Positions 1-11,235 of a stretch of 64,000 nucleotides of DNA are shown one piece after another. How positions within the stretch are numbered: position 1 is the stretch's first letter; the number at the start of each line of letters is the position of its first letter. The DNA is from Dysgonomonas mossii (GTDB taxonomy: Bacteria > Bacteroidota > Bacteroidia > Bacteroidales > Dysgonomonadaceae): positions 744,001-808,000 of the forward strand of contig NZ_SPPK01000001.1 of NCBI RefSeq assembly GCF_004569505.1, written 5' to 3'. The notes under the pieces were generated by a model. It was not told where the DNA came from. It was given only the letters and a program-made list of their open reading frames with translations, and did not search any database. The position numbers and the translations under genes were made by a program.

Positions 1-1
1 G

Positions 2-1462
2 CAGGATGCAACCGTTAATCTATTAAATGATTATAACCGATATGTGAATAGCAGTCTCGAAATAAGACAAACGAATATATATCAGTCCGAAAGCTCTGCC
101 TCTGAGATATATGAGGCGATGGCACAAAGAGGTATGCCCGGTATTATTCTTAACGAGATCGATAGGGAAGGGAAAGCCAGCAAAAAAATAATATATCCAT
201 ACGCCCAGATATCAAACGGAAAAGATACTCTGGTTGTTCCTTTGCTCAAAAATATTGCGGGGTATACAGCGGAAGAAAACATAAATGCATCTATCGAGAG
301 TCTGGAGTTTGAATTTACAGACGCTATTCGCTTACTAAATCAGGAAGCATCTAAATCTATTGCTTTTATTGAAGGTCATAATGAGATTTCACGTACGTAT
401 GTATATGATGCCGAGGAAGTATTATCTAAATACTACACAGTGAATAGGGGGCAGATTGGTAACGAAATTAATATATTGGACAACTTTGATGCTGTGATTA
501 TTGCCGGGCCTTTATCAAAATATAGTGAAACGGATAAGTATATCCTCGATCAGTATATAATGTCGGGAGGTAAGGTATTGTGGCTTATCGATGGGGCTTT
601 TTACTCTCATCAGGATCTCGCTCAATTAGGACATTCTGCAAGTATGAAAAATGATGTCAATCTCGATGATATGCTTTTTTCATACGGTGTACGCATAAAT
701 TCAAACCTTATTCAGGATAGCCAGTGTGTTTCTACATATTTAATGAGTGATGCAGGAGGTCAGTCGGCTTCGGTTGTGCCCAGTTATTTTCAGCCACTGT
801 TGATCCCGTCTCAGGATTTTCCCATTACAAAGAATATAAGGGACGTAAAAGCCGGGTTTGCCAGTTCTATCGATATTGTAAACAATTCTACTAATGTGAC
901 AAAGCATATATTATTGACTACTTCAGCTAACACGCATTTAGTAAAAGTGCCTGATGCGATTGATTTTGATATTGCAAAAATACAAAACAATAAAGACTAT
1001 TTCGATCAGCAATTTGTTCCTGTGGCGGTAAGTCTCGAAGGTATATTTACTTCTGTATTCCAAAATAGGATGATGCCTGATAGCATTAAAGTTGATAGTC
1101 ATAAAACTAAGAATATAAGTGAAAGAACAAAAATGATCGTTGTTTCATCTTCCGATATCATAACAAATGAGATTCAGGGGCATGGACAAAGTTCTCAGGT
1201 ATTACCTATGGGTTATGATAGAGTTTCCAAACAGCAGTTCGGTAATCGTGATTTTATTGTGAATGCCGTAAATTGGCTAACAGGAGATGACGGACTGATG
1301 CAGTTGAGGACAAAGCAACAAAAGCTATATATCCTGAACAAAAAAGAGGCTTATGAAAACAGAAATCAATATGCTATATTAAATATTGCTTTTCCTGTAT
1401 TTTTTATTGCTTTGGTCATGGGTTCGATTTCTCTGTATAGAAAAAGAAAATATGAGAAGTAA
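2..1462 (+). CDS. gldG: GldG-like gliding-motility ABC transporter auxiliary protein, 5' end cut by the window
   Basis: The reading frame is open from base 2, so the gene starts before the window; the GTG at 44 is only an internal codon. The visible 486 residues match the ABC_transp_aux/GldG family: a long soluble extracytoplasmic domain containing an IAGP-type strand and a later LWLIDG segment, then one C-terminal membrane helix (about the last 30 residues before an RKRKYEK tail). GldG works with GldF and GldA as an ABC transporter required for gliding in Flavobacterium; homologues are also found in non-gliding Bacteroidales, where the role is unknown. gldF would be expected just upstream, outside the window. 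The gene is followed by a 119-bp gap and ligA on the same strand. Confidence 0.85.
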   Translation, partial: QDATVNLLNDYNRYVNSSLEIRQTNIYQSESSASEIYEAMAQRGMPGIILNEIDREGKASKKIIYPYAQISNGKDTLVVPLLKNIAGYTAEENINASIESLEFEFTDAIRLLNQEASKSIAFIEGHNEISRTYVYDAEEVLSKYYTVNRGQIGNEINILDNFDAVIIAGPLSKYSETDKYILDQYIMSGGKVLWLIDGAFYSHQDLAQLGHSASMKNDVNLDDMLFSYGVRINSNLIQDSQCVSTYLMSDAGGQSASVVPSYFQPLLIPSQDFPITKNIRDVKAGFASSIDIVNNSTNVTKHILLTTSANTHLVKVPDAIDFDIAKIQNNKDYFDQQFVPVAVSLEGIFTSVFQNRMMPDSIKVDSHKTKNISERTKMIVVSSSDIITNEIQGHGQSSQVLPMGYDRVSKQQFGNRDFIVNAVNWLTGDDGLMQLRTKQQKLYILNKKEAYENRNQYAILNIAFPVFFIALVMGSISLYRKRKYEK

Positions 1463-1512
1463 CTTGATATTCCGTTAGCTGAAGAGAAGTCAATGTGTAA
1501 ATAGATTTCTGA

Positions 1513-3579
<2,067 letters not shown>

Positions 3580-3614
3580 TTTTTTGTATAAACCCTAAAT
3601 AATTAAAATCGACC

Positions 3615-4757
3615 ATGGAGCTAAATTTATTAAAAGAAAAATTTAAATCGCTATTCGGAACTGAAGGTACAATGTATACATCGCCGGGACGTATCAACCT
3701 TATTGGTGAACATACAGATTACAATGGCGGATTTGTGTTGCCGGGAGCAATTGACAAAGCCATGTATTGTGTGATCAAGCCAAATGGAACGCCCGACCGT
3801 ATTAAAGCATACGCTATGGACTTGTCCGAAATGGATGAGTTCGGACTAGATGATATTCCGATCAAACAATGGGGGAAATATATCTTCGGCGTATGTCACG
3901 AAATAATGAAGCTAGGAAAACAAGTTCAAGGTTTTGACTGCGTGTTTGCCGGTGATGTGCCTCTCGGAGCAGGAATGTCTTCGTCAGCAGCTTTGGAAAG
4001 TTGTTTCGGATTTGCTATCAATGATATGTATAATCTTGGCTTAGATCGTTTTCAACTAGCCAAAATAGGGCAAGCTACAGAGCACAATTATGTAGGAGTC
4101 AAATGTGGTATTATGGATCAGTTCGCGTCTTGCTTTGGTAAGGCCGGATCATTAATTCGCCTGGATTGTCGCTCTCTTGAATATAAATATATTCCGTTCA
4201 ATCCGGAAGGATACCGTTTGGTGTTGTTAAATACTTGCGTAGAACATGAGTTGGCTTCCTCCGCTTATAACAAACGTCGCGAATCGTGCGAAAATGCGGC
4301 ATCATACATTCGTAAATATCATCCTGAAGTGCAGTTATTGCGTGATGCTACAATCGACATGTTGAAAGAAGTGGCTAACGAAGTTAGTGCCGAAGATTAC
4401 ATGCGTGCCGAATTCGTTATCGAAGAAATTCAACGTATGAGCGAAGCGTGTGATGCTTTGGAAAGAGGTGATTACGAAACCGTTGGTAAGAAAATGTACG
4501 AAACGCATATCGGGCTTAGCCGTAAGTATGAAGTTAGCTGCGAAGAACTTGACTTCCTGAATGATATCGCACGTCAGTGTGGCGTAACCGGATCTCGTGT
4601 GATGGGAGGTGGCTTTGGTGGTTGCACTATCAATCTTGTGAAAAATGAGCTTCATGATGATTTCATCAAACGTGCTACCGAAAGCTATGAGCAAAAGTTC
4701 AGAATCAAGCCGAAGGTATACGATGTGGTGATCAGTGATGGTGCCAGAAAATTATAA
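3615..4757 (+). CDS. galK: Galactokinase
   Basis: GalK phosphorylates alpha-D-galactose at C1 with ATP, the first committed step of the Leloir pathway in the cytoplasm. All three GHMP-kinase signatures are present: the galactose-binding motif PGRINLIGEHTDYNGG (about residues 24-39), the glycine/serine-rich ATP-binding loop PLGAGMSSSAALE (about 116-128), and the C-terminal GGGFGGCTINL. The 380-residue length is typical. It follows ligA by only 35 bp and no strong promoter is seen in that gap, so read-through from ligA is possible. No other galactose gene (galM, galT, galE) lies nearby, which is common in Bacteroidales. Confidence 0.96.
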   Translation: MELNLLKEKFKSLFGTEGTMYTSPGRINLIGEHTDYNGGFVLPGAIDKAMYCVIKPNGTPDRIKAYAMDLSEMDEFGLDDIPIKQWGKYIFGVCHEIMKLGKQVQGFDCVFAGDVPLGAGMSSSAALESCFGFAINDMYNLGLDRFQLAKIGQATEHNYVGVKCGIMDQFASCFGKAGSLIRLDCRSLEYKYIPFNPEGYRLVLLNTCVEHELASSAYNKRRESCENAASYIRKYHPEVQLLRDATIDMLKEVANEVSAEDYMRAEFVIEEIQRMSEACDALERGDYETVGKKMYETHIGLSRKYEVSCEELDFLNDIARQCGVTGSRVMGGGFGGCTINLVKNELHDDFIKRATESYEQKFRIKPKVYDVVISDGARKL

Positions 4758-4847
4758 AAAGTAATAGAAGCAGAATTTATTTTTCCCGGTTGAAAACGAA
4801 ATATACGACTGCTGGTTTATTATGATATCTAACACAACAAAATTATT

Positions 4848-5360
4848 ATGTTTGATTTTTTAGTAAAATGGAAAATAAATTCTGCTTTCCGAGATAATAA
4901 AAGAAAACATGCTTTCCGAAATTTAGAGAGCATGAAAAGTGTACTTATTCTGTTCTCATATAACGATTGGTCGGCTATAGATGCTATATCAAAAGATTTA
5001 GCAGCAAATGGTAAAAAAGTTGTCTTGTGGACGTATCAATCTACAAAGAAGGCTCCGGGGAATACAATATTTCCGGCGAATGTGAGAATTATTCATCCTC
5101 AGGAAATGTCTTTCCTTCAGATACTTGCTCCATCCGTCTTGAATGAGTTCAAGGCATTGGAATATGATACGCTTATTGACTTGACTACTACTGAAAGTAA
5201 GGTTTATGAATATCTGCTGTCCAATAATTCTTCTGAATTTAGTATCGGTATTGCAAAGCCGGATCAGCCTTACTATGACTTTCTGGTGCTCAAAACTGAT
5301 GAAATGAATCTACAGGAAACTTATCAGCAAATAAAAAATTACCTGAGCAAAGTGCTATAG
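4848..5360 (+). CDS. DUF6913 family protein, function unknown
   Basis: This 170-residue cytoplasmic protein has no signal peptide or membrane helix. Its N terminus is basic (KWKINSAFRDNKRKHAF), followed by an alternating strand/helix pattern (SVLILFSYNDW, KVVLWTY, YDTLIDLT) that suggests a small Rossmann-like or periplasmic-binding-like fold. It resembles the short Bacteroidota proteins catalogued as DUF6913, often found just upstream of dapA as here. No catalytic motif is recognised and I do not assign a function. The 74-bp gap to dapA contains a good -7 box, so dapA probably has its own promoter. Confidence 0.75.
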   Translation: MFDFLVKWKINSAFRDNKRKHAFRNLESMKSVLILFSYNDWSAIDAISKDLAANGKKVVLWTYQSTKKAPGNTIFPANVRIIHPQEMSFLQILAPSVLNEFKALEYDTLIDLTTTESKVYEYLLSNNSSEFSIGIAKPDQPYYDFLVLKTDEMNLQETYQQIKNYLSKVL

Positions 5361-5376
5361 GGTGTAAATTAATTCT

Positions 5377-5384
5377 TAATTTTG
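5377..5384 (+). promoter_or_regulatory. Putative -7 promoter element for dapA
   Basis: TAATTTTG fits TAnnTTTG and lies 50 bp before the dapA ATG, immediately after the stop codon of the upstream gene. No clear -33 box is seen. Confidence 0.45.
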
Positions 5385-5433
5385 CACAAACTGAAAAGAG
5401 ATATACACTTTTCTAAAGATAAAGATTGACTTT

Positions 5434-6327
5434 ATGTCCAGGATAAATCTGAGAGGAATGGGAGTTGCTTTAATTACTCCTTTTAAAGAAGATGAGAGTG
5501 TCGATTATGATGCCCTGCTTCGGCTTGTTGATTATCAGTTGCAAAATGGAACTGATTATCTGGTTGTACTTGGTACAACAGCAGAAACCCCAACATTGAC
5601 TGAAGGAGAAAAAAAACAGATTGTCGAATTGGTGGTAAATAAAGTCAACGGTCAAATTCCTATTATTATAGGAGAAGGTGGAAATAATACACGTGCCATT
5701 GTCGATAAGTTAAAGAAAAATGATTACGTCGGCATAGACGGTATTCTTTCGGTAGTTCCTTACTATAACAAACCATCACAGGAAGGTATATATCAGCATT
5801 ATAAAGCTATCTCGGAAGCATCTTCCCTGCCTATTATAGCTTATAATGTTCCGGGGCGGACAGGTGTTAATATGACGGCTGATACAACGTTGCGTATTGC
5901 TAATGAGTTCAGAAATATTGTTGCGGTAAAAGAAGCCTCCGGAAATATGACTCAGATGGATGATATCATAAAGCGTAAGCCCGAACATTTTGATGTGATA
6001 TCAGGTGATGATGGGGTTACCTTTCCTTTGATAACCCTCGGCGCTGTTGGTGTCATATCAGTTATTGGCAATGCATTCCCTCGCGAATTTAGTCGTATGA
6101 CTCGTTTGGCACTTGAAGGTGATTATGCCAGTGCTTTGACTATACATCATAGTTTCAACGAGCTATTCAACCTTCTTTTCGTGGATGGAAATCCGGCAGG
6201 AGTAAAATGTATGCTCAATATGATGGGTTATATTCAAAATAAACTTCGTCTGCCTTTAGTTCCTACACGTATAACTACCTATGAGCAAATAAGAAACGTA
6301 TTGCTCGAGCTCAATATTAAATGTTAG
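5434..6327 (+). CDS. dapA: 4-hydroxy-tetrahydrodipicolinate synthase
   Basis: DapA condenses pyruvate with aspartate semialdehyde, the first step of the diaminopimelate/lysine branch that supplies peptidoglycan. The (beta/alpha)8 fold signatures are visible: the GTTAETPTL loop (about residues 47-55), the catalytic tyrosine in AYNVPGRTG (Y137), the Schiff-base lysine in VAVKEASGN (K166) and the GDDG strand after it. The 297-residue length is normal. The related N-acetylneuraminate lyases share this fold, but the GTT(A)ETPTL loop and the biosynthetic context favour DapA. The converging repressor gene ends one base beyond this gene's stop. Confidence 0.95.
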   Translation: MSRINLRGMGVALITPFKEDESVDYDALLRLVDYQLQNGTDYLVVLGTTAETPTLTEGEKKQIVELVVNKVNGQIPIIIGEGGNNTRAIVDKLKKNDYVGIDGILSVVPYYNKPSQEGIYQHYKAISEASSLPIIAYNVPGRTGVNMTADTTLRIANEFRNIVAVKEASGNMTQMDDIIKRKPEHFDVISGDDGVTFPLITLGAVGVISVIGNAFPREFSRMTRLALEGDYASALTIHHSFNELFNLLFVDGNPAGVKCMLNMMGYIQNKLRLPLVPTRITTYEQIRNVLLELNIKC

Positions 6328-6328
6328 T

Positions 6329-7093
6329 TTAGACAAGGGTTACTTCTATTTCTCTTTCTCTCATCATCTCAATTATATGGGCCGGTGCGTTTTTGTCTGT
6401 AATGATGTGATGTATTTTATTTAAATCACATATTTTACAAAACCCTCTTCTGCCAAACTTTGACGAGTCTGTAAGTACAATAATTTTTTGTGCGGCATCT
6501 ATCATTTGCTGATTGATTCTAGCTTCGCTCATGTCGCTGGTTGTTAGTCCATAATCTAGGTCGATTCCGTCTACCCCCAAGAATAGCTTGTTGCAGGAGA
6601 GGCTTTCCAGTATGTTTTCAGCATAGTGTCCAATCACTGATACCGAGTTTTTTCTCATAATGCCTCCCAATTGAATGATCTCAATATTCGGGTTGTAGCA
6701 TAAGCTTAATGAAACTTTTACCGAAGATGTGATTACTGTAATACCTTCGCTGGCATTTATTTCGTTTGCGAAAGCGAGTAGAGTTGTTCCCGATGCTATT
6801 ATAATTTTATCGTTTGGCTCCAATAATTTACTTGCTGCTTTTGCTATCGATGATTTTTCATCCATATTCAGCTTTTCTTTCACATCTATATGTTTGTCTG
6901 ATATAATTGAACTGAGACTACTGGCACTTCCATGATTACGATATAACATCTTTTTGCTTTCGAGAAACTTTAAATCTTTTCGTATCGTAACTTCCGAAAC
7001 TCCGAGTTTTTCACTTAAGTCCAGAACTTTTACATATCCGTCTTCTTTAAGTTGCTCCAGTATATATTTATGTCGCTTCGCTATATTTCCCAT
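6329..7093 (-). CDS. glpR: DeoR/GlpR-family transcriptional repressor, probable glycerol regulon regulator
   Basis: The 254-residue protein has the DeoR family layout: an N-terminal winged helix-turn-helix (about residues 20-55, with LSEKLGVSEVTIRKDL) and a C-terminal DeoRC phosphosugar-sensing domain (IASGTTLLAFA, then VLTDSSKFG). In Enterobacteria GlpR represses glp genes and is relieved by glycerol-3-phosphate. The gene is divergent from glpD, and the intergenic region carries a phased array of TTTCGAA-type sites like the core of the E. coli GlpR operator (established knowledge), so it very likely controls the neighbouring glp genes and itself. A CAAAGGTA (TACCTTTG on this strand) at 7126-7133 is its likely -7 box. 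The name glpR rests on context. Confidence 0.85.
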   Translation of the reverse strand: MGNIAKRHKYILEQLKEDGYVKVLDLSEKLGVSEVTIRKDLKFLESKKMLYRNHGSASSLSSIISDKHIDVKEKLNMDEKSSIAKAASKLLEPNDKIIIASGTTLLAFANEINASEGITVITSSVKVSLSLCYNPNIEIIQLGGIMRKNSVSVIGHYAENILESLSCNKLFLGVDGIDLDYGLTTSDMSEARINQQMIDAAQKIIVLTDSSKFGRRGFCKICDLNKIHHIITDKNAPAHIIEMMREREIEVTLV

Positions 7094-7125
7094 ATTATTT
7101 GCTAATTAGTTGTTAGATCTTGCTG

Positions 7126-7133
7126 CAAAGGTA
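7126..7133 (-). promoter_or_regulatory. Putative -7 element for the glpR-like gene
   Basis: On the minus strand this reads TACCTTTG, matching TAnnTTTG, 32 bp before the repressor start. No clear -33 box accompanies it. Confidence 0.45.
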
Positions 7134-7208
7134 TAAATATTTCTATTGTTTATGTAATATGCTTTGCATCTTTATTGTTAAGTTTTTTATTTTGTTATAT
7201 GTGTTTCA

Positions 7209-7299
7209 TTTCGTAATTGTATGTTTTGATTTCGAATTAACTATAAATAACTCCGAACTGTTATAAAAAAGTTTCGAATTTATTTGTTTATTTCAAACT
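7209..7299. promoter_or_regulatory. Phased TTTCGAA-type operator array between glpR and glpD
   Basis: Five related 9-mers start at 7209 (TTTCGTAAT), 7230 (TTTCGAATT), 7251 (CTCCGAACT), 7272 (TTTCGAATT) and 7291 (TTTCAAACT). The first four are spaced exactly 21 bp apart, two helical turns, and the last 19 bp on. The array lies directly upstream of and overlapping the glpD promoter. The half-site resembles the TTCGAA core of enterobacterial GlpR operators, so the divergent DeoR-type repressor is the obvious candidate ligand (inference). Confidence 0.75.
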
Positions 7300-7313
7300 C
7301 TTAATTAATTTTG
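7283..7313 (+). promoter_or_regulatory. glpD operon promoter
   Basis: A TTTG -33 box (7283-7286) and a TAATTTTG -7 box (7306-7313) are separated by 19 bp, a full match to the Bacteroidota primary promoter. It overlaps the repeat array, so repressor binding would block it. It also fixes the start of glpD: the TTG at 7311 lies inside the -7 box, so the ATG at 7335 is the real start. Confidence 0.75.
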
Positions 7314-7334
7314 TGTGTATATAGATGTGATACA

Positions 7335-8930
7335 ATGAAACGAGATGATTATATAAAACAAATAGCAGATAAATCTCTAATATGGGATTTTGTTGTTGTC
7401 GGAGGCGGAGCAACCGGGCTGGGTGCTGCAGTTGATGCTGCTTCACGAGGGTTCAAGGTTGTGTTGTTGGAGCAGGCTGATTTTACAAAAGCCACTTCCA
7501 GTCGCAGTACGAAACTTGTGCATGGTGGTGTGCGTTATTTGGCACAAGGAGATGTTAGTTTAGTTGTTGAGGCTCTTCGTGAAAGAGGTTTAATGAAAAA
7601 GAATGCTCCACATCTTGTCAAAGATCAACGTTTTATCATCGGAAATTATAAGTGGTGGGAAAAGCCATTTTATACAATTGGTCTTACTGTTTATGACCTG
7701 CTGGCTGGGAAGAGAGGTTTGGGGCGTTCTTTGCCTATGACAAAGAAGGCTGTAGAATGTGAGATACCTCAAATAAATAAGACTCGATTAAGAGGAGGTG
7801 TTGTTTATCATGATGGTCAGTTTGATGACTCTCGTATGGGGATCAACTTGATGCAGACTGCAGCTGAACAAGGTGCAGTTGTTATTAATTATGCTAAAGT
7901 GACCAATTTGATAAAGGATGATTCTGGCAAAATATCAGGAGTAAATGTTTATGATGAAATAGGTAAGCAGCCATATTCGCTAAAAGCAAAAGTTGTAGTG
8001 AATGCTACCGGAATATTTGTGGATGGTTTAATGAAGATGGATGCTCCGGAAAAAGATAATATAGTTCGTCCGAGTCAGGGTGTCCATCTTGTTGTAGATA
8101 AATCATTTTTAGGAGGAGATACAGCAATAATGATCCCAAAAACGAGTGATGGACGTGTTCTGTTTGGTGTGCCATGGCACGATAAGGTTGTTTTAGGTAC
8201 AACAGACACTCCATTAAAAGAGTTTGTTTTGGAACCTCAGGCATTGGAAGAGGAGATAGAGTTTATTCTGAGAACTGCCGGAGAATATTTAGCGAAGAAG
8301 CCAACACGGGACGATGTCCTTTCTGTCTTTGCTGGTTTGAGACCTTTGGCTGCACCTAAAAAGGAATCTGACGGTAAGAAAACAAAAGAAATATCAAGAA
8401 GCCACAAAATTGTAATATCAGATAGCGGGCTCATTACTATTACAGGTGGTAAGTGGACTACCTATAGAGATATGGCTCAGGATGTTATTGATAAAGGTAT
8501 TACTATAGGGGGATTGTCTCGCAAAGAGTGTGTTACCAAAGATCTGCGAATACATGGATACAAGGAAAAGGTAGACAGATCCAACTTTAACTATGTTTAT
8601 GGAAGTGATATTGATAAGATCGTTGAGCTTCAGAACCAATCTCTGAAATTTGCCGAAAAATTACATCCCGATTATGATTATACAGTGGCTGAGGTTATAT
8701 GGGCTGTTCGAGAAGAAATGGCTTTGACTGTAGAAGATGTACTTGCAAGACGTTTTAGGATTTTGTTTTTAGATGCGCGTGCTGCTATTGATATGGCTCC
8801 ACAAGTTACGTCGATTATGGCTATAGAGATGGAAAAAGATAAGGAGTGGGAGGCGATACAAGTTCGTGAATTTGTGGAACTGGCTCAGCATTATTTATTA
8901 GTAGACTATAAGCCGAATTATATACCTTAG
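7335..8930 (+). CDS. glpD: FAD-dependent glycerol-3-phosphate dehydrogenase GlpD
   Basis: The enzyme oxidises sn-glycerol-3-phosphate to dihydroxyacetone phosphate and passes electrons to quinone at the inner membrane. The N-terminal FAD-binding Rossmann motif (VVGGGATGLGAA) is followed by the substrate-side motif SSRSTKLVHGGVRYL, and the C-terminal DAO_C domain covers about residues 395-525. Length with the ATG at 7335 is 531 residues, typical for GlpD; a longer start at 7311 would begin inside the promoter. glpK follows after 45 bp in the same operon. A second, three-subunit dehydrogenase (GlpABC) lies 5 kb downstream, so two G3P oxidation routes are encoded together. Confidence 0.95.
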   Translation: MKRDDYIKQIADKSLIWDFVVVGGGATGLGAAVDAASRGFKVVLLEQADFTKATSSRSTKLVHGGVRYLAQGDVSLVVEALRERGLMKKNAPHLVKDQRFIIGNYKWWEKPFYTIGLTVYDLLAGKRGLGRSLPMTKKAVECEIPQINKTRLRGGVVYHDGQFDDSRMGINLMQTAAEQGAVVINYAKVTNLIKDDSGKISGVNVYDEIGKQPYSLKAKVVVNATGIFVDGLMKMDAPEKDNIVRPSQGVHLVVDKSFLGGDTAIMIPKTSDGRVLFGVPWHDKVVLGTTDTPLKEFVLEPQALEEEIEFILRTAGEYLAKKPTRDDVLSVFAGLRPLAAPKKESDGKKTKEISRSHKIVISDSGLITITGGKWTTYRDMAQDVIDKGITIGGLSRKECVTKDLRIHGYKEKVDRSNFNYVYGSDIDKIVELQNQSLKFAEKLHPDYDYTVAEVIWAVREEMALTVEDVLARRFRILFLDARAAIDMAPQVTSIMAIEMEKDKEWEAIQVREFVELAQHYLLVDYKPNYIP

Positions 8931-8975
8931 CATATGGAATGATAGCAGAAAAACTAATCATATAACTAATATACC

Positions 8976-10466
8976 ATGGAACAGAAATACATTTTATCAT
9001 TTGATGCCGGTACTACCAGCTCAAGGGCTATCGTATTCAATCGCAAGGGGGAGATATGCTCTGTAGCCCAGAAGGAGTTTCCGCAAATTTTTCCACAGAG
9101 TGGTTGGGTAGAACATGACCCTCTCGAAATATGGGCTTCGCAAGCTGCCGTAGCTGCTGAAGCTATTACAAAAATTGGAATCAATGGTACGAATATCGCA
9201 GGAATCGGAATTACCAATCAGCGCGAAACTACCATTGTCTGGGATCGCGAAACAGGAGAGCCCGTATACAATGCTATTGTATGGCAAGACCGAAGAACAT
9301 CCGAGTATTGCGATGCACTGAAAAATGAAGGGCTACTTCCTGTTATCAAAGAAAAAACAGGCCTGATTGTTGATGCATACTTCAGTGCTACAAAAGTAAA
9401 ATGGATACTGGATAATGTTCAGGGGGCGAGAGAAAAAGCAGAAAAAGGAAAATTGGTGTTCGGTACAGTTGATACTTGGATTGTATGGCAATTAACAAGG
9501 GGTTCGGTACATGTAACCGATGTTTCGAATGCTTCACGTACAATGTTGTTTAATATTCATACTTTGCAATGGGATAATGATCTTCTCGAGTTGTTTAATA
9601 TACCGGTGAGTATGATGCCTAAGGTATGTGCTTCCAGTGAGGTGTATGGACATACGAGAACTACAATTTTTGCTTCCAAAGTTCCTATTTCGGGTATTGC
9701 CGGCGATCAGCAAGCCGCACTATTTGGGCAAATGTGCCTTGAACAAGGAATGGTAAAGAATACATACGGAACAGGATGTTTCATCTTGATGAATACAGGG
9801 AATAAACCCGTTGTCTCAAAAAATAATTTAATATCTACGATAGCATGGCAGTTGGATGGAAAAACAACTTATGCTCTCGAAGGAAGTATTTTCGTTGGTG
9901 GAGCAATAGTACAATGGCTCAGGGATGGACTTAAAATTATAAACTCATCTTCCGAAATAGAGGAATTGGCTACCCAGGTTAAAGACAATGGAGATGTATA
10001 TTTCGTGCCTTCTTTAACAGGCTTGGGGGCTCCTTATTGGGATCAATATGCACGGGGTACAATTGTTGGAATATCGCGAGGAACTACTTCTGCGCATATT
10101 GCTCGTGCTGCACTTGAAGGTATTGCTTATCAGACTATGGATGTAATCAATGCAATGATCTTGGATGCAGGCGTAGGGCTTAAAGAGCTCAGAGTAGATG
10201 GTGGCGCTGCTAAGAATAATTTACTGATGCAATTTCAGGCTAATGTACTTGGGCAAACAGTGATTCGTCCTCAAACTACCGAAACCACCGCTCTGGGGGC
10301 TGCTTACCTTGCCGGGCTTGCTGTTGGCTATTGGGAGAATGTGGAGGAGATAAAGAAACAATGGCATATTGATACCAAATTTGAACCTGACCTTAAGATT
10401 GATATGCATTTGGCTAAGAAAAAATGGTCTGAAGCTGTTTACCGTGCCCAATCGTGGGTGAGATAA
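8976..10466 (+). CDS. glpK: Glycerol kinase
   Basis: GlpK phosphorylates glycerol to glycerol-3-phosphate in the cytoplasm and traps it after entry through GlpF. The 496-residue FGGY-family protein begins with the ATPase signature [12 protein letters not shown], has SGWVEHDP and [10 protein letters not shown] near the N terminus, the FGGY signature around [12 protein letters not shown], and the C-terminal adenosine-binding [19 protein letters not shown]. These match glycerol kinase closely, better than other FGGY sugar kinases. It lies between glpD and glpF with gaps of 45 and 18 bp, so the three genes are almost certainly one transcript. Confidence 0.97.
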   Translation: MEQKYILSFDAGTTSSRAIVFNRKGEICSVAQKEFPQIFPQSGWVEHDPLEIWASQAAVAAEAITKIGINGTNIAGIGITNQRETTIVWDRETGEPVYNAIVWQDRRTSEYCDALKNEGLLPVIKEKTGLIVDAYFSATKVKWILDNVQGAREKAEKGKLVFGTVDTWIVWQLTRGSVHVTDVSNASRTMLFNIHTLQWDNDLLELFNIPVSMMPKVCASSEVYGHTRTTIFASKVPISGIAGDQQAALFGQMCLEQGMVKNTYGTGCFILMNTGNKPVVSKNNLISTIAWQLDGKTTYALEGSIFVGGAIVQWLRDGLKIINSSSEIEELATQVKDNGDVYFVPSLTGLGAPYWDQYARGTIVGISRGTTSAHIARAALEGIAYQTMDVINAMILDAGVGLKELRVDGGAAKNNLLMQFQANVLGQTVIRPQTTETTALGAAYLAGLAVGYWENVEEIKKQWHIDTKFEPDLKIDMHLAKKKWSEAVYRAQSWVR

Positions 10467-10484
10467 TACTCTAATCTGTATACC

Positions 10485-11180
10485 ATGGGACAAGATATTT
10501 TATTCGAATTTATAGGCACAGCTATACTCATTTTATTGGGTGCAGGTGTTTGTGCAAATGTTAATCTCAAGAAGACATTGGGTAATAGTTCCGGTTGGGT
10601 TGTGATTTCTTTCGGTTGGGGATTGGCTGTTTTTGTTGCAGCGTATATCTCTGCTCCATATTCGGGGGCTCATCTTAATCCGGCTCTTACTATAGGCTTG
10701 GCAATTGCAGGCAATTTCAAAGGGAGTGTAATCGGGTATATAGTAGCGCAGATGTTGGGTGCTATACTTGGTGCATCTTTAGTTTTTCTGATGTATAAGC
10801 CTCATTTCGATGCTGAAGAAAATCCAAATGCTAAAAAAGGTGTATTCTGTACGGGTCCTGCAATAAAGGCTTATACCTATAATTTTATCAGTGAAGTAAT
10901 CGGAACATTCGTCCTCATGTTTGGGGTGCTGATGGTAGGCGGTGCGCAAATAGATGGACCGCTTCCGGTATCGTTGGTTATAGTATCTATAGGTATGTCA
11001 TTAGGGGGAACTACCGGATATGCTATTAATCCGGCTCGTGACCTTGGACCACGTATCGCACATGCGATACTACCTATAAAAAATAAAAGAGATAGCGACT
11101 GGGGCTACTCTTGGATACCTGTTCTCGGACCGATAGTTGGTGCTGCTCTAGCTTCGGGACTATATTTATTAATCAAGTAG
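10485..11180 (+). CDS. glpF: Glycerol uptake facilitator (aquaglyceroporin)
   Basis: This 231-residue MIP-family channel lets glycerol diffuse across the inner membrane. Two NPA boxes are present: HLNPALTIG (about residues 65-73) and the second, GYAINPARDLGPR (about 178-190), whose D after NPAR is the residue that marks glycerol facilitators rather than water channels. About six hydrophobic helices plus two half-helices can be traced. It starts 18 bp after glpK. The adjacent kinase and G3P dehydrogenase confirm glycerol as the substrate. Confidence 0.96.
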   Translation: MGQDILFEFIGTAILILLGAGVCANVNLKKTLGNSSGWVVISFGWGLAVFVAAYISAPYSGAHLNPALTIGLAIAGNFKGSVIGYIVAQMLGAILGASLVFLMYKPHFDAEENPNAKKGVFCTGPAIKAYTYNFISEVIGTFVLMFGVLMVGGAQIDGPLPVSLVIVSIGMSLGGTTGYAINPARDLGPRIAHAILPIKNKRDSDWGYSWIPVLGPIVGAALASGLYLLIK

Positions 11181-11235
11181 AAACTATATCTAATACCAAA
11201 ATCTAGTTGTTAAAACCTTTTTAAATTACTAAGTT

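Noticed and set aside
7311-7334. TTG start adding eight residues to GlpD
   Set aside because: The codon lies inside the -7 box TAATTTTG (7306-7313) of the glpD promoter; the ATG at 7335 begins directly before the conserved FAD domain.
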